Shown here one piece after another: positions 29,899 to 39,031 of a stretch of DNA of 64,000 nt. The notes below the pieces were generated by a model. That model was given only the letters and a program-made list of their open reading frames with translations, ran no database searches and was not told the origin of the DNA. Both the position numbers and the translations under genes were made by a program. Numbering within the stretch: position 1 is the stretch's first letter; each line of letters opens with the position of its first letter. Origin of the DNA: Parvularcula sp. IMCC14364 (GTDB lineage: Bacteria; Pseudomonadota; Alphaproteobacteria; Caulobacterales; Parvularculaceae). The stretch is taken from assembly GCF_030758415.1 (NCBI RefSeq), contig NZ_CP132334.1, positions 2,368,001 to 2,432,000 on the forward strand, written 5' to 3'.

Positions 29899-30633
29899 TT
29901 ACTGCCCGGCGTCGCGGAGCCGAAGGCGCATGAAAAGCCACCGCACGAACAACAGGAAAACCAGCCAGCCAACAATGATAGCCGCCAGAATAAACAGATG
30001 TTCCGGGTCCCGGTTAGTGAAGAATTTGAGTATCTCATCGACCTGACCGCCAAGCGCGGCAATGAAAATGATTTTCGGGATAATACCAAGGCCTGTTCCA
30101 AGCCAGAATTTAAGGATGGAAATACGTGCAGCCCCGGCCATCGCGTTGACAACTATAAATGGAGCAGAGGGTATCCAGCGGATCATCATCGTGGACAGAA
30201 TGCCGTGATGCTGGATCGTGCCGATCATGCGGGTTGCCCGCCCGGCAGAAAGACGGCTGACAAAGCGGCCGCCGAAGATATTACCCATCATGAATGTCAG
30301 CGTGCCGGAACACATTGTGGCAATCCAGGCATTGATCGCGCCATCGCGCGGGCCAAAGACAGCTACAGCGCCAGCAATCAGCAGCGTCTGCGGAAAGCCA
30401 GTCATCGCCAGCAGGCAGAAAACAGAAATCACGCCCAAAAGCGCGAATGGCGACTCCGAGATGCCGACCATCAATTCCTGTACGCGCCCCTGATCGAGCT
30501 GCAGAAGCTCGCCGCCAAAGACAAGCATAAGCAGGACAAACGCCAATAAAGCCACTGAAACAAGCAGCGACACCCACGCTCTGGCATCCATGTTATTTAG
30601 AAACCGGCCAATCAGCTGAAAAAGAGTTACCAT
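29899..30633 (-). CDS. TVP38/TMEM64 (DedA-like, VTT domain) membrane protein
   Basis: 244 residues with about six membrane segments. The core FGPRDGAINAWIATMCSGTLTFMMGN and MMIRWIPSAPFIVVNAMAGAARI fits the VTT domain, shared with DedA proteins implicated in lipid scrambling and membrane homeostasis. Same strand as mreB but separated from it by 129 bases. Confidence 0.85.
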   Translation of the reverse strand: MVTLFQLIGRFLNNMDARAWVSLLVSVALLAFVLLMLVFGGELLQLDQGRVQELMVGISESPFALLGVISVFCLLAMTGFPQTLLIAGAVAVFGPRDGAINAWIATMCSGTLTFMMGNIFGGRFVSRLSAGRATRMIGTIQHHGILSTMMIRWIPSAPFIVVNAMAGAARISILKFWLGTGLGIIPKIIFIAALGGQVDEILKFFTNRDPEHLFILAAIIVGWLVFLLFVRWLFMRLRLRDAGQ

Positions 30634-30795
30634 CCGGTTGCGCCCTGCCCTGTGTACACGACAAGCATCCGACGCAGGATGCTGTCTTACCTGAAGGCGC
30701 GTCCTAGCAGAAAGTTATAGTGTAACGCAATGCAGGAGTTATCCTATGATAATTTTTTTGCGTTCCGGCGGCGTTGATCCGCCTCGCCTGCCCGC

Positions 30796-31542
30796 TCAAT
30801 AGGTGAACAGAACCGAGGCTTTGAGCAGCGTATCCGTATCCTCGCGGCCAACCGGCGGATCAGTTTCGTAATCAACCTGGTAGGAAAGCTTGGAGGAAAG
30901 TGCATTTGTCAACTGCGTCACCAGCCCGACAGTAGTTGTCACGGTTGTGTTGGACTGCGTGTAGGTCGAGGCCAGATCATGGGTCAGGTCCACGCCCTCC
31001 CGGATGGTCATATCGAAGTCACTCGAAGCATAAAGTGCGAATTCTGACTCCTCTTCGTCAAAACCGGCCGGGACAGGTGGTGCCGGTGTTTCAATCGTGG
31101 AGAGCCGGTAGCCGGGGCCCCCTTCCACTTTCCAGACCTTGCCTTCCTGCTCAATCAGGAACCTGCCAAGTCCCGCCCCGAGAAACAGTCTGTTATCAAA
31201 CCCTGAAAACTGATCTTCCTCGTACTGGGCCCGCCCGTAAGCGTATGTCCGGTCATCGAGGTCAAAATCGACCTGATAGGCAACGAGCCAGTTATTTTGC
31301 GTTTCCAGAGATTCTGACTCAGCAAAATTTGCTGCGGAGGTGATCGTGTTCAGGAACCGACCGACCTTGCGCTTGGCCACCAGCCCTAAGCCGAGATTTG
31401 TTGTTTCCGAATTACCTGTCGCGTTCGCTGCCGAGAACTCAACAGACCCTTCCCACTCACTGCCAGTTTCCTGTGCGCAGACCGCGGGAACCGCAGACAG
31501 CCAAACTATGGTTAGCGAAGTACCTAGAATGGTTTTCATCAT
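30796..31542 (-). CDS. DUF481-family outer-membrane beta-barrel protein
   Basis: 248 residues. Signal peptide (residues 1-23, cleavage at VCAQ), then alternating amphipathic strands (WEGSVEFSAANATGNSETTNLGLGL, YGRAQYEEDQFSGFDNRLFLGAGLG) ending in ...LKASVLFTY, with the C-terminal aromatic residue typical of outer-membrane proteins. This matches the YdiY/DUF481 family (salt-stress-associated, exact function unknown). Stands alone, divergent from the histidine kinase. Confidence 0.85.
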   Translation of the reverse strand: MMKTILGTSLTIVWLSAVPAVCAQETGSEWEGSVEFSAANATGNSETTNLGLGLVAKRKVGRFLNTITSAANFAESESLETQNNWLVAYQVDFDLDDRTYAYGRAQYEEDQFSGFDNRLFLGAGLGRFLIEQEGKVWKVEGGPGYRLSTIETPAPPVPAGFDEEESEFALYASSDFDMTIREGVDLTHDLASTYTQSNTTVTTTVGLVTQLTNALSSKLSYQVDYETDPPVGREDTDTLLKASVLFTY

Positions 31543-31676
31543 TTTAATCCTGCCGAAAATTTTTTTTCTTAAAACATGATTCTAACGCGAGAGTTTCCCT
31601 TAATAGTTGTGGCGGCGGCCGAACATCACCTATAGTCGAGATCGTATTGTCCAATTTTGCCCAAAGACGACATGCC

Positions 31677-34013
31677 ATGGACGGATCAACAACCGCTTTT
31701 TTTTCTGCCGGAGCAGAAAACTCAGGCATTGATACCCTGAATCCCGCGGCGGTGCTGGAAAGCCTGCCCTGCGAGGCACTGGTGGTTGATGCTAACAGCG
31801 GGGATGTGTTGTTCACGAATGCACAGGCACGAACCAATCTGGGATACACGGCTGCAGAAGCAGAACAGCTTTCCCTGCGGGCCATCAGCAATGATCTGTT
31901 TGAGGCACTCTCTGCCTGCAAAATCGCCCCTGATGCCGGACAGGCAGCAGCCATGCCAGAAATGGACGCGGACTATCACCGCAAGGATGGCTCTGTTTAT
32001 AGCGCAGAGGTCCGTCTGCATATCGAATCTTCCGGGAACAAGACGCTGCTTGTCTGTTTCGCGTGCGAGAAAGTACGTCCCGGTGAACACACCGAACAGC
32101 TAAGACGGTACGCCCAGTTCAACCAGTCACTCCTCGATTCATCTGAAGCCGGGATCCTGAGCCTCACGCCCGTCCGGAATGAGCAAGGCGATGTCGTTGA
32201 TTACAGATTTGTCGCCGCAAATGAAGCCAATGCCCTTTTAACCGGGCGCACACCTGAGCAGTTACTCGGCAAAACATTGCTGGAAGAATTTCCAGGCAAT
32301 GAAGCCGAGGGGCTTTATGACATCTATCATCAAGTCGCGACGACGGGCCGGGCTGCGGAATTTGAAGTCCATTACAATCAGGACGACGTCAAGGACTGGT
32401 TCCGCATCAAGGCGGTGCAGACCGGTGAAGACGGCGTCACGATAAACTTCTCCCAAATCACACCCGCAAAGCGCTACGAGCTTGCCCTGAAGGAACTGCA
32501 CCTTCTTTCTCTTGATACAGACCTTGATCTTGATATGTTCGCACAGGGCATTCTTGAGATTGGGCGGAAAATTTTTGATTGCCCGTTTGGCATCTATGCC
32601 CGCAATGACGGCGAAACCTATGAGCTTGTTGAGACAATCGGCAATCTGCCCGTAAGCTCAGGAGACACGCTACCGTTGAGCGAAACAGTTTGCGCCGCGG
32701 TGGTGAGAGAAAAGGCACCGGTGGCGCTGCATGATTTGAAATCAGTACACGAGAAGTTTTCACGTGCCGGGTTCGGTTGCTATATCGGCGCGCCCCTGAT
32801 GACTGAGACGCGGGTCAACGGAACGCTCTGTTTTCTGGGGCCTGAAGCAAAAAACAGCCCCTTTTCTGACAGTGATCTGGATAATGCTAGCATGATGGCA
32901 GATATATTGTCTGCACGGATCAAACTCATCGAATCAAAAAATGCGCTGCGCAACAATCGGGACGAGTTGCAGATTCTGTTCAACAACATGCCCGCACGCA
33001 TCTGGTACAAGGATGACAGAAATACGATCCTGCACGCTAACACATCTGCTGCAAAGTCAATGGGTTTTGAAGACCCGGAAGACCTGGAAAATGCTGATAC
33101 CTACAAACTTTTCCCGGAAATGGCTGCAAAGTATCATGAAGATGATCTCGCCGTCATCAACAGCAACATGCCTCTGCGCAATATTGTGGAATCCTACACG
33201 CCCTTACATGGCGATCAGGGCTGGGTCAGCACCGATAAAATTCCGCTCGAGGTTCCCTCCGGCGAAAAGAGGCTGCTTGTTGTTGCCAGTGACATAACAA
33301 CCCTGAAACAACGCGAAGAACAGTTGGAAAAACTCAACAAGAACCTGCAGGAATTTGCTTTTGTCGCTGCCCACGACCTGCAGGCACCATTGCGGCAAAC
33401 CGCCATGTTCTCGCAATTACTACATGACGAAATCGCTGATTCAGCTGTATCCGAAGACGCGCTTGAGACTTTGAAAAATCTCGAAACGTCCGTACAGAAC
33501 ATGCGCTCCATGGTGAAAAACCTGTATCACCTGTTCAGTCTCGACACACAACAGATCAAACTTCTCCCTGTGGATATTGCCTCAGTTGTCAAAAGAGCCA
33601 GTGCATCACTGGAAGAGGTGCTGGACGATAGCCAGGCCGAAATTTTATTTGACGCATTACCAACTGTGCTGGGGGCAGAAGACCTGCTCGCACAGCTGTT
33701 CCAGAACCTGTTCGCCAATGCCGTGAAATATGCCGGCGCTGACCGCCCTGTGATCAAGATCAGTTCCCTGCAGAACCCTGTCAAACTTGTGCATGAAATC
33801 CGTATACAGGATAATGGCGTTGGTATTCCGCAAGAGTTTCATGAAAAGGTTTTCGAACCTTTCAAACGCCTGCATCACAAAGAAGAAGTTGAGGGTTCAG
33901 GCATTGGACTGGCGCTTTGTCGCAGGATTGCAAATCTGCACAAAGGCGCATTGCGCATAGACCCGAAATATCAGGACGGATGCTGTTTCGTTCTTGAAGT
34001 ACCCTATTATTGA
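31677..34013 (+). CDS. cytosolic PAS/PAS/GAF/PAS sensor histidine kinase
   Basis: 778 residues, no membrane helix. PAS-like domains at ~20-125 and ~130-265, a GAF domain ~275-420 (FDCPFGIYARNDGETYELVET), another PAS ~430-535 (NNMPARIWYKDDRNTILHANT), then DHp with His566 in AAHDLQAPLRQ. The ATPase part has N-box NLFANAVKYA, G1 DNGVGIP and G2 GSGIGLALCRRI, all intact. The kinase core resembles those of bacteriophytochromes. ATG at 31677 has a poor ribosome site (AAAGACGA); a TTG at 31647 is the alternative. The receiver gene 11 bases downstream is its likely partner. Confidence 0.9.
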   Translation: MDGSTTAFFSAGAENSGIDTLNPAAVLESLPCEALVVDANSGDVLFTNAQARTNLGYTAAEAEQLSLRAISNDLFEALSACKIAPDAGQAAAMPEMDADYHRKDGSVYSAEVRLHIESSGNKTLLVCFACEKVRPGEHTEQLRRYAQFNQSLLDSSEAGILSLTPVRNEQGDVVDYRFVAANEANALLTGRTPEQLLGKTLLEEFPGNEAEGLYDIYHQVATTGRAAEFEVHYNQDDVKDWFRIKAVQTGEDGVTINFSQITPAKRYELALKELHLLSLDTDLDLDMFAQGILEIGRKIFDCPFGIYARNDGETYELVETIGNLPVSSGDTLPLSETVCAAVVREKAPVALHDLKSVHEKFSRAGFGCYIGAPLMTETRVNGTLCFLGPEAKNSPFSDSDLDNASMMADILSARIKLIESKNALRNNRDELQILFNNMPARIWYKDDRNTILHANTSAAKSMGFEDPEDLENADTYKLFPEMAAKYHEDDLAVINSNMPLRNIVESYTPLHGDQGWVSTDKIPLEVPSGEKRLLVVASDITTLKQREEQLEKLNKNLQEFAFVAAHDLQAPLRQTAMFSQLLHDEIADSAVSEDALETLKNLETSVQNMRSMVKNLYHLFSLDTQQIKLLPVDIASVVKRASASLEEVLDDSQAEILFDALPTVLGAEDLLAQLFQNLFANAVKYAGADRPVIKISSLQNPVKLVHEIRIQDNGVGIPQEFHEKVFEPFKRLHHKEEVEGSGIGLALCRRIANLHKGALRIDPKYQDGCCFVLEVPYY

Positions 34014-34024
34014 AGGACGCAGAT

Positions 34025-34435
34025 ATGCCCAGAAGAATTCTGCTCGTGGAAGATGACCCGATTGATTTGCGTTTTGTCCAGAAATACCTGGAAGCCGATG
34101 CGGACAATGATGACTTGATCATAGACACTGCCCGTAATGGGCAGGAAGCGCTCGACGTGTTGAAAGAGAACCATTCCCATTGCTTCATTATCCTTGATCT
34201 GAATATGCCCGGTATGGATGGTCGGCAGTTACTGACGGCGCTCAAGTCTGATGAAGAATTGAAGAAAATTCCTGCGATTGTCCTTTCAACATCTGACAGT
34301 CAGACAGATATTGAGGAGTGCTATGCCAGACATGCAAATGCCTATTTGGTCAAGCCTGACAGCCCGGGCGGTTACAAGCAAACAGTCCTGAGGCTGAAAG
34401 AATTCTGGCTGGATGAAGTCAGGCTGACGGGTTAG
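34025..34435 (+). CDS. CheY-like single-domain response regulator (Rcp1-like)
   Basis: 136 residues consisting of one receiver domain. The acidic pair (ILLVEDDPIDLRFVQKYL), phosphorylated Asp58 in IILDLNMPGMDG, the Thr/Ser switch in IVLSTSDS and Lys in YLVKPDS are all present. The sequence type matches the Rcp1 regulators paired with phytochrome-like kinases. ATG at 34025 with GAAGGA ahead; the open frame begins with TTG at 34010, overlapping the kinase stop. Confidence 0.92.
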   Translation: MPRRILLVEDDPIDLRFVQKYLEADADNDDLIIDTARNGQEALDVLKENHSHCFIILDLNMPGMDGRQLLTALKSDEELKKIPAIVLSTSDSQTDIEECYARHANAYLVKPDSPGGYKQTVLRLKEFWLDEVRLTG

Positions 34436-34451
34436 GCACCCGGTAAGTTCC

Positions 34452-35465
34452 TCACAGAATAACCGTCACCATCTGATCGGTACCAGATGTCGTGATCTGC
34501 ACGTTTTCCGGCTTGAGGCCAAGAATGGCAGCCCCCAGGCGCAATGAAGAGTGTGATTCCTGCCCGATTGAGCCTGCCGGTGTGGCATCACTGAAAAAGA
34601 TGGAAGCATCCGGCAAAATCTGTCTGTCAAAATAAAGCATCAGCTTGACGCCTTCGCCATGGCAGGCCGCGAAAAAGAGCAACTGGCTGTCGGCAGGACA
34701 GGCCCGCAACGCGCCCTCCACAAAATGTTGAAATCCGAGTCTGGCCAGCGTCTCATCGCCCGCCTGAGCGTACCAGGTATTATCGCATTCCATTGAAAAA
34801 CGGATTTTCTTGTTACGCGCAATATCGCGCGCTCTGCTCTGCATACGCCGCAAAATAGTGTGGAGCGCAATTTCAGCAGTACCTGACAGATCACTGGTGA
34901 GGTAGGCACGGATGGCTTCGCTTGTCTCCAGTAATTCCTGAACAAAATCAGCGGTCCGGTTGTGGCCGTTGTCTTTCATGATCTCATGCAGAACTGACAG
35001 CCCGTCAGTCAGATAGTTCAGTGAAACTGCCGGTGCTTTACCCGGTTCTGGTGTCTCAGTTCCCTTTGCGGCAGCAGTTTCAACAGGCTGAGGTGTCGCC
35101 TGATGGCGTGCACTGATATTGTAGAAAATCTGCTTTAGCACAGCCGGCGAAATGTCTTCCTTGTCAATAACTGCATCAGCGCCAACGCGCGTCGCATGCA
35201 ATCGCAATTCACCGGCATTTCCCCCGGTAATAAAGACAATAGGTGCATCTGTATATTGCCGCACTCTGGCAATATCATCTTCAATGGACACAGATTCAGG
35301 TCGCAGGACATCCAGCAGGATGCAGTCTGCAGGCCGCGCCGCCAGCGTCTCGGAGAGGTCTTCAAGAGACTTGCTGACGGTTACATCAAGGGTGTCGTTG
35401 GTTTTTGCGGCACGCTTCAGCACACTCGCGTCAAGTTCGTCATCTTCAATATAATGAATATGCAT
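34452..35465 (-). CDS. receiver domain fused to a kinase-like domain without catalytic motifs
   Basis: 337 residues. Residues 1-120 are a complete receiver: acidic cluster Glu7-Asp8-Asp9, phospho-acceptor Asp52, Thr80, Lys102. After a Pro/Ala-rich linker, ~150-337 have the layout of a histidine-kinase dimerisation helix pair and ATPase fold (LGFQHFVEGALRACP where the N-box should be; SSLRLGAAILGL where the G2 region should be), but Asn and the Gly-rich motifs are missing. This is the arrangement of ChpT-like phosphotransferases and pseudokinases. It converges with the kinase/receiver pair, 16 bases between stops, and may regulate them. Confidence 0.72.
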   Translation of the reverse strand: MHIHYIEDDELDASVLKRAAKTNDTLDVTVSKSLEDLSETLAARPADCILLDVLRPESVSIEDDIARVRQYTDAPIVFITGGNAGELRLHATRVGADAVIDKEDISPAVLKQIFYNISARHQATPQPVETAAAKGTETPEPGKAPAVSLNYLTDGLSVLHEIMKDNGHNRTADFVQELLETSEAIRAYLTSDLSGTAEIALHTILRRMQSRARDIARNKKIRFSMECDNTWYAQAGDETLARLGFQHFVEGALRACPADSQLLFFAACHGEGVKLMLYFDRQILPDASIFFSDATPAGSIGQESHSSLRLGAAILGLKPENVQITTSGTDQMVTVIL

Positions 35466-35571
35466 GGCACACCCTTGTCCTGAAAATTGTGGACAGAGAA
35501 TAAGATCTTATGGTTAAAGCAAGAATAATCAAAATGGCAGACTGTTAAATTCTTCTAGCCGGCAACAAGTC

Positions 35572-35808
35572 TCAGACTGTTTCAAGTGATGGTTCAACTT
35601 CCACCACATTTTCGATAATAACTTCTTCGTAACTGACCTTGAGCCCTTCGATCAGGCCGGCAATGCCGTGACGATGTTCGGGGTCCATCTCGACACATGC
35701 CCGGATAAGCCGCATCATGGCGTCGTCCTGCATACCGCACAGCAGCGCGAGCACGGTCGGGTCATCGTTGATTTCATTTACAAGTGACTGAATGACGTCA
35801 GGCTTCAT
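35572..35808 (-). CDS. small acidic protein of unknown function
   Basis: 78 residues, Glu/Asp-rich, probably two or three helices, no signal or membrane segment. Starts MKPDVIQSLVNEINDDPTVL; AGGGA lies ahead of the ATG. Same strand as the receiver-pseudokinase gene 106 bases downstream, so it may share its transcript. No family recognised. Confidence 0.5.
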   Translation of the reverse strand: MKPDVIQSLVNEINDDPTVLALLCGMQDDAMMRLIRACVEMDPEHRHGIAGLIEGLKVSYEEVIIENVVEVEPSLETV

Positions 35809-35991
35809 ATTGCTTATCCCTGTCCTAAACTCCCCACCATATCATCCGTGACGTGTCTTTATTTTCAATTAAAGTCGGCCGGATTCCTGCTCTTGACCGG
35901 GTTTTGCGCACCTGATTGTGACTGTGCATGCGGCCTGTTTGCGATTAGGTTCCCATGCAGATACACCTGTCCCATAAGGAAGCATTCGAAC

Positions 35992-36390
35992 ATGTCCCTG
36001 AAATCCATAATTGCCGCCGTCAGCAGCCTGTTCCTTGTCGCCCTGTCATCACAGGCGCGTGCAGCAGACGCCACCGCCATGGTCTACTGGGCGGAGTGGT
36101 GTTCTGCCTGCAAAATTCTCGACCCTGTGCTGGAAGAAGCGGTGAACACGTATGACAATGGAGAAATTGATATTGTCCGTCTGGACTACACCAACATGAC
36201 TTATGAAAGCCTGCTGGTGGAAGCACAGAAAGCCGAAGCGCTGGGGGTTGCCGACAAGGTCGCGCTGAATGATGTCAAAACCGGCTATGCGGTGATTGTG
36301 GTCGATGGTGAATTCCGGGGGCGGGTCGGCGCAGGCATGTCCGTCGCCCTGATGCACCAGGCTTTTGATGCGGCCCTGCAACTTGATTGA
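35992..36390 (+). CDS. exported thioredoxin-fold protein
   Basis: 132 residues. Signal peptide of ~24 residues (cleavage at ARAADA), then a thioredoxin fold with the redox pair in WAEWCSACK (CxxC), placing it in the periplasm. ATG at 35992 chosen for the signal peptide, with AAGGA about 11 bases upstream. Its last codons overlap the start of the sulfurtransferase gene, so the two are probably coupled and may cooperate in sulphur or disulphide chemistry. Confidence 0.85.
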   Translation: MSLKSIIAAVSSLFLVALSSQARAADATAMVYWAEWCSACKILDPVLEEAVNTYDNGEIDIVRLDYTNMTYESLLVEAQKAEALGVADKVALNDVKTGYAVIVVDGEFRGRVGAGMSVALMHQAFDAALQLD

Positions 36391-37237
36391 ACAAGACCTG
36401 CCGGACCGGCCTGATTATCTGATTGAATCAGACGCACTTTTTGCAGCGTTGGGCAAACCTGATCTGAAAATCATTGATGCCTCCTGGCACCTTGACCCGG
36501 ACAGGGTTGCCAAAACGGAATACGAGGCGCAGCATATTCCGGGCGCTGTATTTTTTGATATAGACGGCATCGCAGACCAGCAAAGTCCCCTGCCTCATAT
36601 GCTGCCTTCGCCGGACTATTTTGATGCAGCAGCGCGTGACCTGGGTCTTTCAGGCACCGACCGGGTGGTTGTCTATGACAGTACCGGGATCTTTTCTGCT
36701 CCGCGCGTGTGGTGGACACTTCGCATCATGGGTGTACAGAATGTGCAGATACTCAATGGCGGCCTACCGGCCTGGATTGACCATGGATATCCGCTTGAAA
36801 GCGGGCCGGTACATATTGAGCCAGGAGATTTTTCAACTTTCTTCGAGGCAGGCAAGGTCATTGGACTGACAGAGTTGAAAAAAATCGTTGCCGATGAATC
36901 TGCCATGATCCTCGATGCGCGCCCTGCTGATAGGTTTGCTGGCCGCGCGCCAGAACCACGGCCTGGCCTGAAAAGCGGACATATAAGCGGTTCACACAAC
37001 CTGCCCGCAAGCTGTCTGATCGAAAACGGCCACATGAAAACTGTGGAGGAAATTCGCAGCCATCTGAGCCAAGCTGGTATCACGGCGAACACAGATGTTA
37101 TTGTCAGCTGTGGGTCAGGGATCACGGCTGCCATTCTGGCGCTGGGCCTTGCCCTTGCCGGGCATGAGAGAACCTGCCTTTATGACGGGTCCTGGGCCGA
37201 ATGGGGCCAGTTGCCCGATGCATTCATCTGCCGATAA
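36368..37237 (+). CDS. sseA: two-domain sulfurtransferase (3-mercaptopyruvate sulfurtransferase type)
   Basis: 289 residues with two rhodanese domains: an inactive N-terminal one (IDASWHLDP ... HIPGAVFFDIDGI) and a catalytic C-terminal one whose active loop is SCGSGIT, the mercaptopyruvate-type CGSGxT rather than thiosulfate-type CRKGVT. Transfers sulphur from 3-mercaptopyruvate to thiol or cyanide acceptors in the cytosol. Start is uncertain: ATG at 36368 or TTG at 36383, both inside the end of the thioredoxin gene. Its last 14 bases overlap the convergent doxX gene. Confidence 0.88.
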   Translation: MRPCNLIEQDLPDRPDYLIESDALFAALGKPDLKIIDASWHLDPDRVAKTEYEAQHIPGAVFFDIDGIADQQSPLPHMLPSPDYFDAAARDLGLSGTDRVVVYDSTGIFSAPRVWWTLRIMGVQNVQILNGGLPAWIDHGYPLESGPVHIEPGDFSTFFEAGKVIGLTELKKIVADESAMILDARPADRFAGRAPEPRPGLKSGHISGSHNLPASCLIENGHMKTVEEIRSHLSQAGITANTDVIVSCGSGITAAILALGLALAGHERTCLYDGSWAEWGQLPDAFICR

Positions 37238-37622
37238 GAGGCAAGCCAGTGCGGTTCAAAAACAGATTGGCGAGTGACAGGGCAAACACAGTTACCGCTG
37301 TCATAAACAGACCAATGCTCTCCTCACCCCCGGCAGAAGCTGGCGTGTGGATGCCGAGCCATGGTGTCAGGTGAAAGAAGATCGCTCCCGCGACGAGCGC
37401 TGTGCCAAGCACTGCACCATAACTGCGCGTGCGCGGTAAAATCAGCATCAGCCCCGCAGTCACTTCCAAAAGGCCAGTCAGAACGCGTACACCCGGCTCA
37501 AAAAGGCTGATGCCGGAGCGCTCTGCGATACGCTCAAAAATGAAATTCTCAGCCCCGAATTTCTGCACCCCGAAAAAAATCAGTGCCGCAGCCAGCAATA
37601 CTGCGAGAATATGTCTCACCAT
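37224..37622 (-). CDS. DoxX-family membrane protein
   Basis: 132 residues with four hydrophobic helices; RVLTGLLEVTAGLMLILPRTR fits the DoxX core. ATG at 37622 has AAGGGA upstream. Members are small inner-membrane proteins, some tied to thiosulfate/quinone or redox chemistry, which would suit the neighbouring sulfurtransferase, though the genes are convergent and overlap by 14 bases. Confidence 0.8.
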   Translation of the reverse strand: MVRHILAVLLAAALIFFGVQKFGAENFIFERIAERSGISLFEPGVRVLTGLLEVTAGLMLILPRTRSYGAVLGTALVAGAIFFHLTPWLGIHTPASAGGEESIGLFMTAVTVFALSLANLFLNRTGLPLIGR

Positions 37623-37730
37623 AATTTCGTTCCCTTGAATACATATCAACCGGAGACGCAAATTTTGGTGATTATACCAATCACATCAGTTCACACAAAT
37701 GTGGGCAGGCAGCGCCTGCAAAGCGTCTCA

Positions 37731-38507
37731 TCAGCGTGCTGTCATGCCGCCATCTGCCATGAATTCAGCGCCAGTAATGAACTTCGCTTCATCAGACGCC
37801 AGATAAATCGCCATATAGCCGATATCCGATGGCTCCCCGATGCGCTTCATGGGAATTTGACGGGCCAGCTTGGCCTCGCCCTCTTCCTGTGATCCCGTTC
37901 TCAATGTCATCGGCTCGATAATCGCCGTTCGCGTGAAGACCGGGTGAATGGAGTTACAGGTAATCTGGTATCCGGCCTTGGCGCAGTGAAGGCCAATGGA
38001 TTTGGAAATCATCCGCACACCGGCTTTCGCAACATTGTAGGAAAGGAAATTTCCGTCAGCGCGCACGCCCGCAATAGAGGAAATATTGATGATCGAGCCC
38101 GGCTGGTTATCCTTCAGGTATGGCATCGCCAGTTGTGTGCCGACGAAAATCGCATCGAGATCAATGTCCATGACCTTGCGATACATTTCCCATGTTTCAG
38201 TTTCGATATTTGCCCAGGCCCCGCCAATACCGGCGTTATTGACCAGCACGGATATTCCCCCCATCGCATCGGCTGCACCGGCAAGGGAGGTTTCCCAGTC
38301 TTCTTTCGAGGTCACGTCATGGGTAAAGGCGAAAGCCTTGCCCGGATGCGCCTGGTTGATCTCTTCTGCTGTCTTGCGGACTTCGTCTGCCTGCACATCC
38401 GTGATGGCGACCGCTGCGCCCTCGGCTGCAAACATTTCAGCAAAACAGCGCCCCAAACCTTGGGCGCCGCCCGTGATAAAAGCCTTTTTTCCGTCCAGAC
38501 GTCCCAT
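37731..38507 (-). CDS. short-chain dehydrogenase/reductase
   Basis: 258 residues, classical SDR. Cofactor loop TGGAQGLG at 13-20, Asp in AITDVQAD after strand 2 (favouring NAD over NADP), NNAG at ~91, catalytic Ser-Tyr-Lys in ISSIAG and YNVAK. The late NSIHP and FMADGGMTAR are typical. Substrate unknown; the sequence resembles cyclopentanol or hydroxysteroid dehydrogenases. Followed on the same strand by doxX after 108 bases. Confidence 0.9.
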   Translation of the reverse strand: MGRLDGKKAFITGGAQGLGRCFAEMFAAEGAAVAITDVQADEVRKTAEEINQAHPGKAFAFTHDVTSKEDWETSLAGAADAMGGISVLVNNAGIGGAWANIETETWEMYRKVMDIDLDAIFVGTQLAMPYLKDNQPGSIINISSIAGVRADGNFLSYNVAKAGVRMISKSIGLHCAKAGYQITCNSIHPVFTRTAIIEPMTLRTGSQEEGEAKLARQIPMKRIGEPSDIGYMAIYLASDEAKFITGAEFMADGGMTAR

Positions 38508-38534
38508 GACTGCCCCTTTTTCTGTAAGGGGCGA

Positions 38535-38858
38535 TCAAGCCCCGTCGCGGATTTGCTGTTTTGCCACGGGCATCAGCTCATCCATCTTGCTTCTGATTTC
38601 CTTATCTGAAACAGGTTTCGGAGCCTGATCAAGGTCGGCGCGCAGTTTGCGGAAAACATCTTCATCACCCGCCTCTTCAAGATCAGCAATGACGACTGAT
38701 TTGGCATATTCGGCGGCTTCATCGCCGGATTTGCCCAGAAGTTCCGCTGCCCAGAGCCCAACCAGTTTGTTGCGCCTTGCATCGACCTTGAATTGAAGCT
38801 CAGCGCTGTGGGCAAATTCTTTCTCAAAGCGGTCCTGACGATCATCAAACGAGTTCAT
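38535..38858 (-). CDS. DUF1476 protein, F1-ATPase zeta inhibitor family
   Basis: 107 residues, all helical ([33 protein letters not shown]). This family was shown in Paracoccus to be the zeta subunit that blocks rotation of F1-ATPase in alphaproteobacteria. ATG at 38858 has AAGGAGA ahead. Divergent from purC, with 173 bases between the two starts. Confidence 0.88.
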   Translation of the reverse strand: MNSFDDRQDRFEKEFAHSAELQFKVDARRNKLVGLWAAELLGKSGDEAAEYAKSVVIADLEEAGDEDVFRKLRADLDQAPKPVSDKEIRSKMDELMPVAKQQIRDGA

Positions 38859-39031
38859 GGTATCTCCTTCCGGGGGTAAAGTTTCTTTCTTACATATGGT
38901 GTTCACCTGCGCCATACAAAGCAGAAATCCGCGCCGGGTGTACAAAAAGACTCCCTTTGCAGAGCCTGCCGGACATGCTAGCGAAGCTTTCCGGCAAGCA
39001 GGCCGATTCCCTTTATCTCAAGGAACACCGC

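Noticed and set aside
30745-30775. Terminator between DUF481 and TVP38 genes (TTATC/GATAA with T7)
   Set aside because: The stem is only five A/T-rich pairs and the T run is on the strand opposite to both flanking genes.
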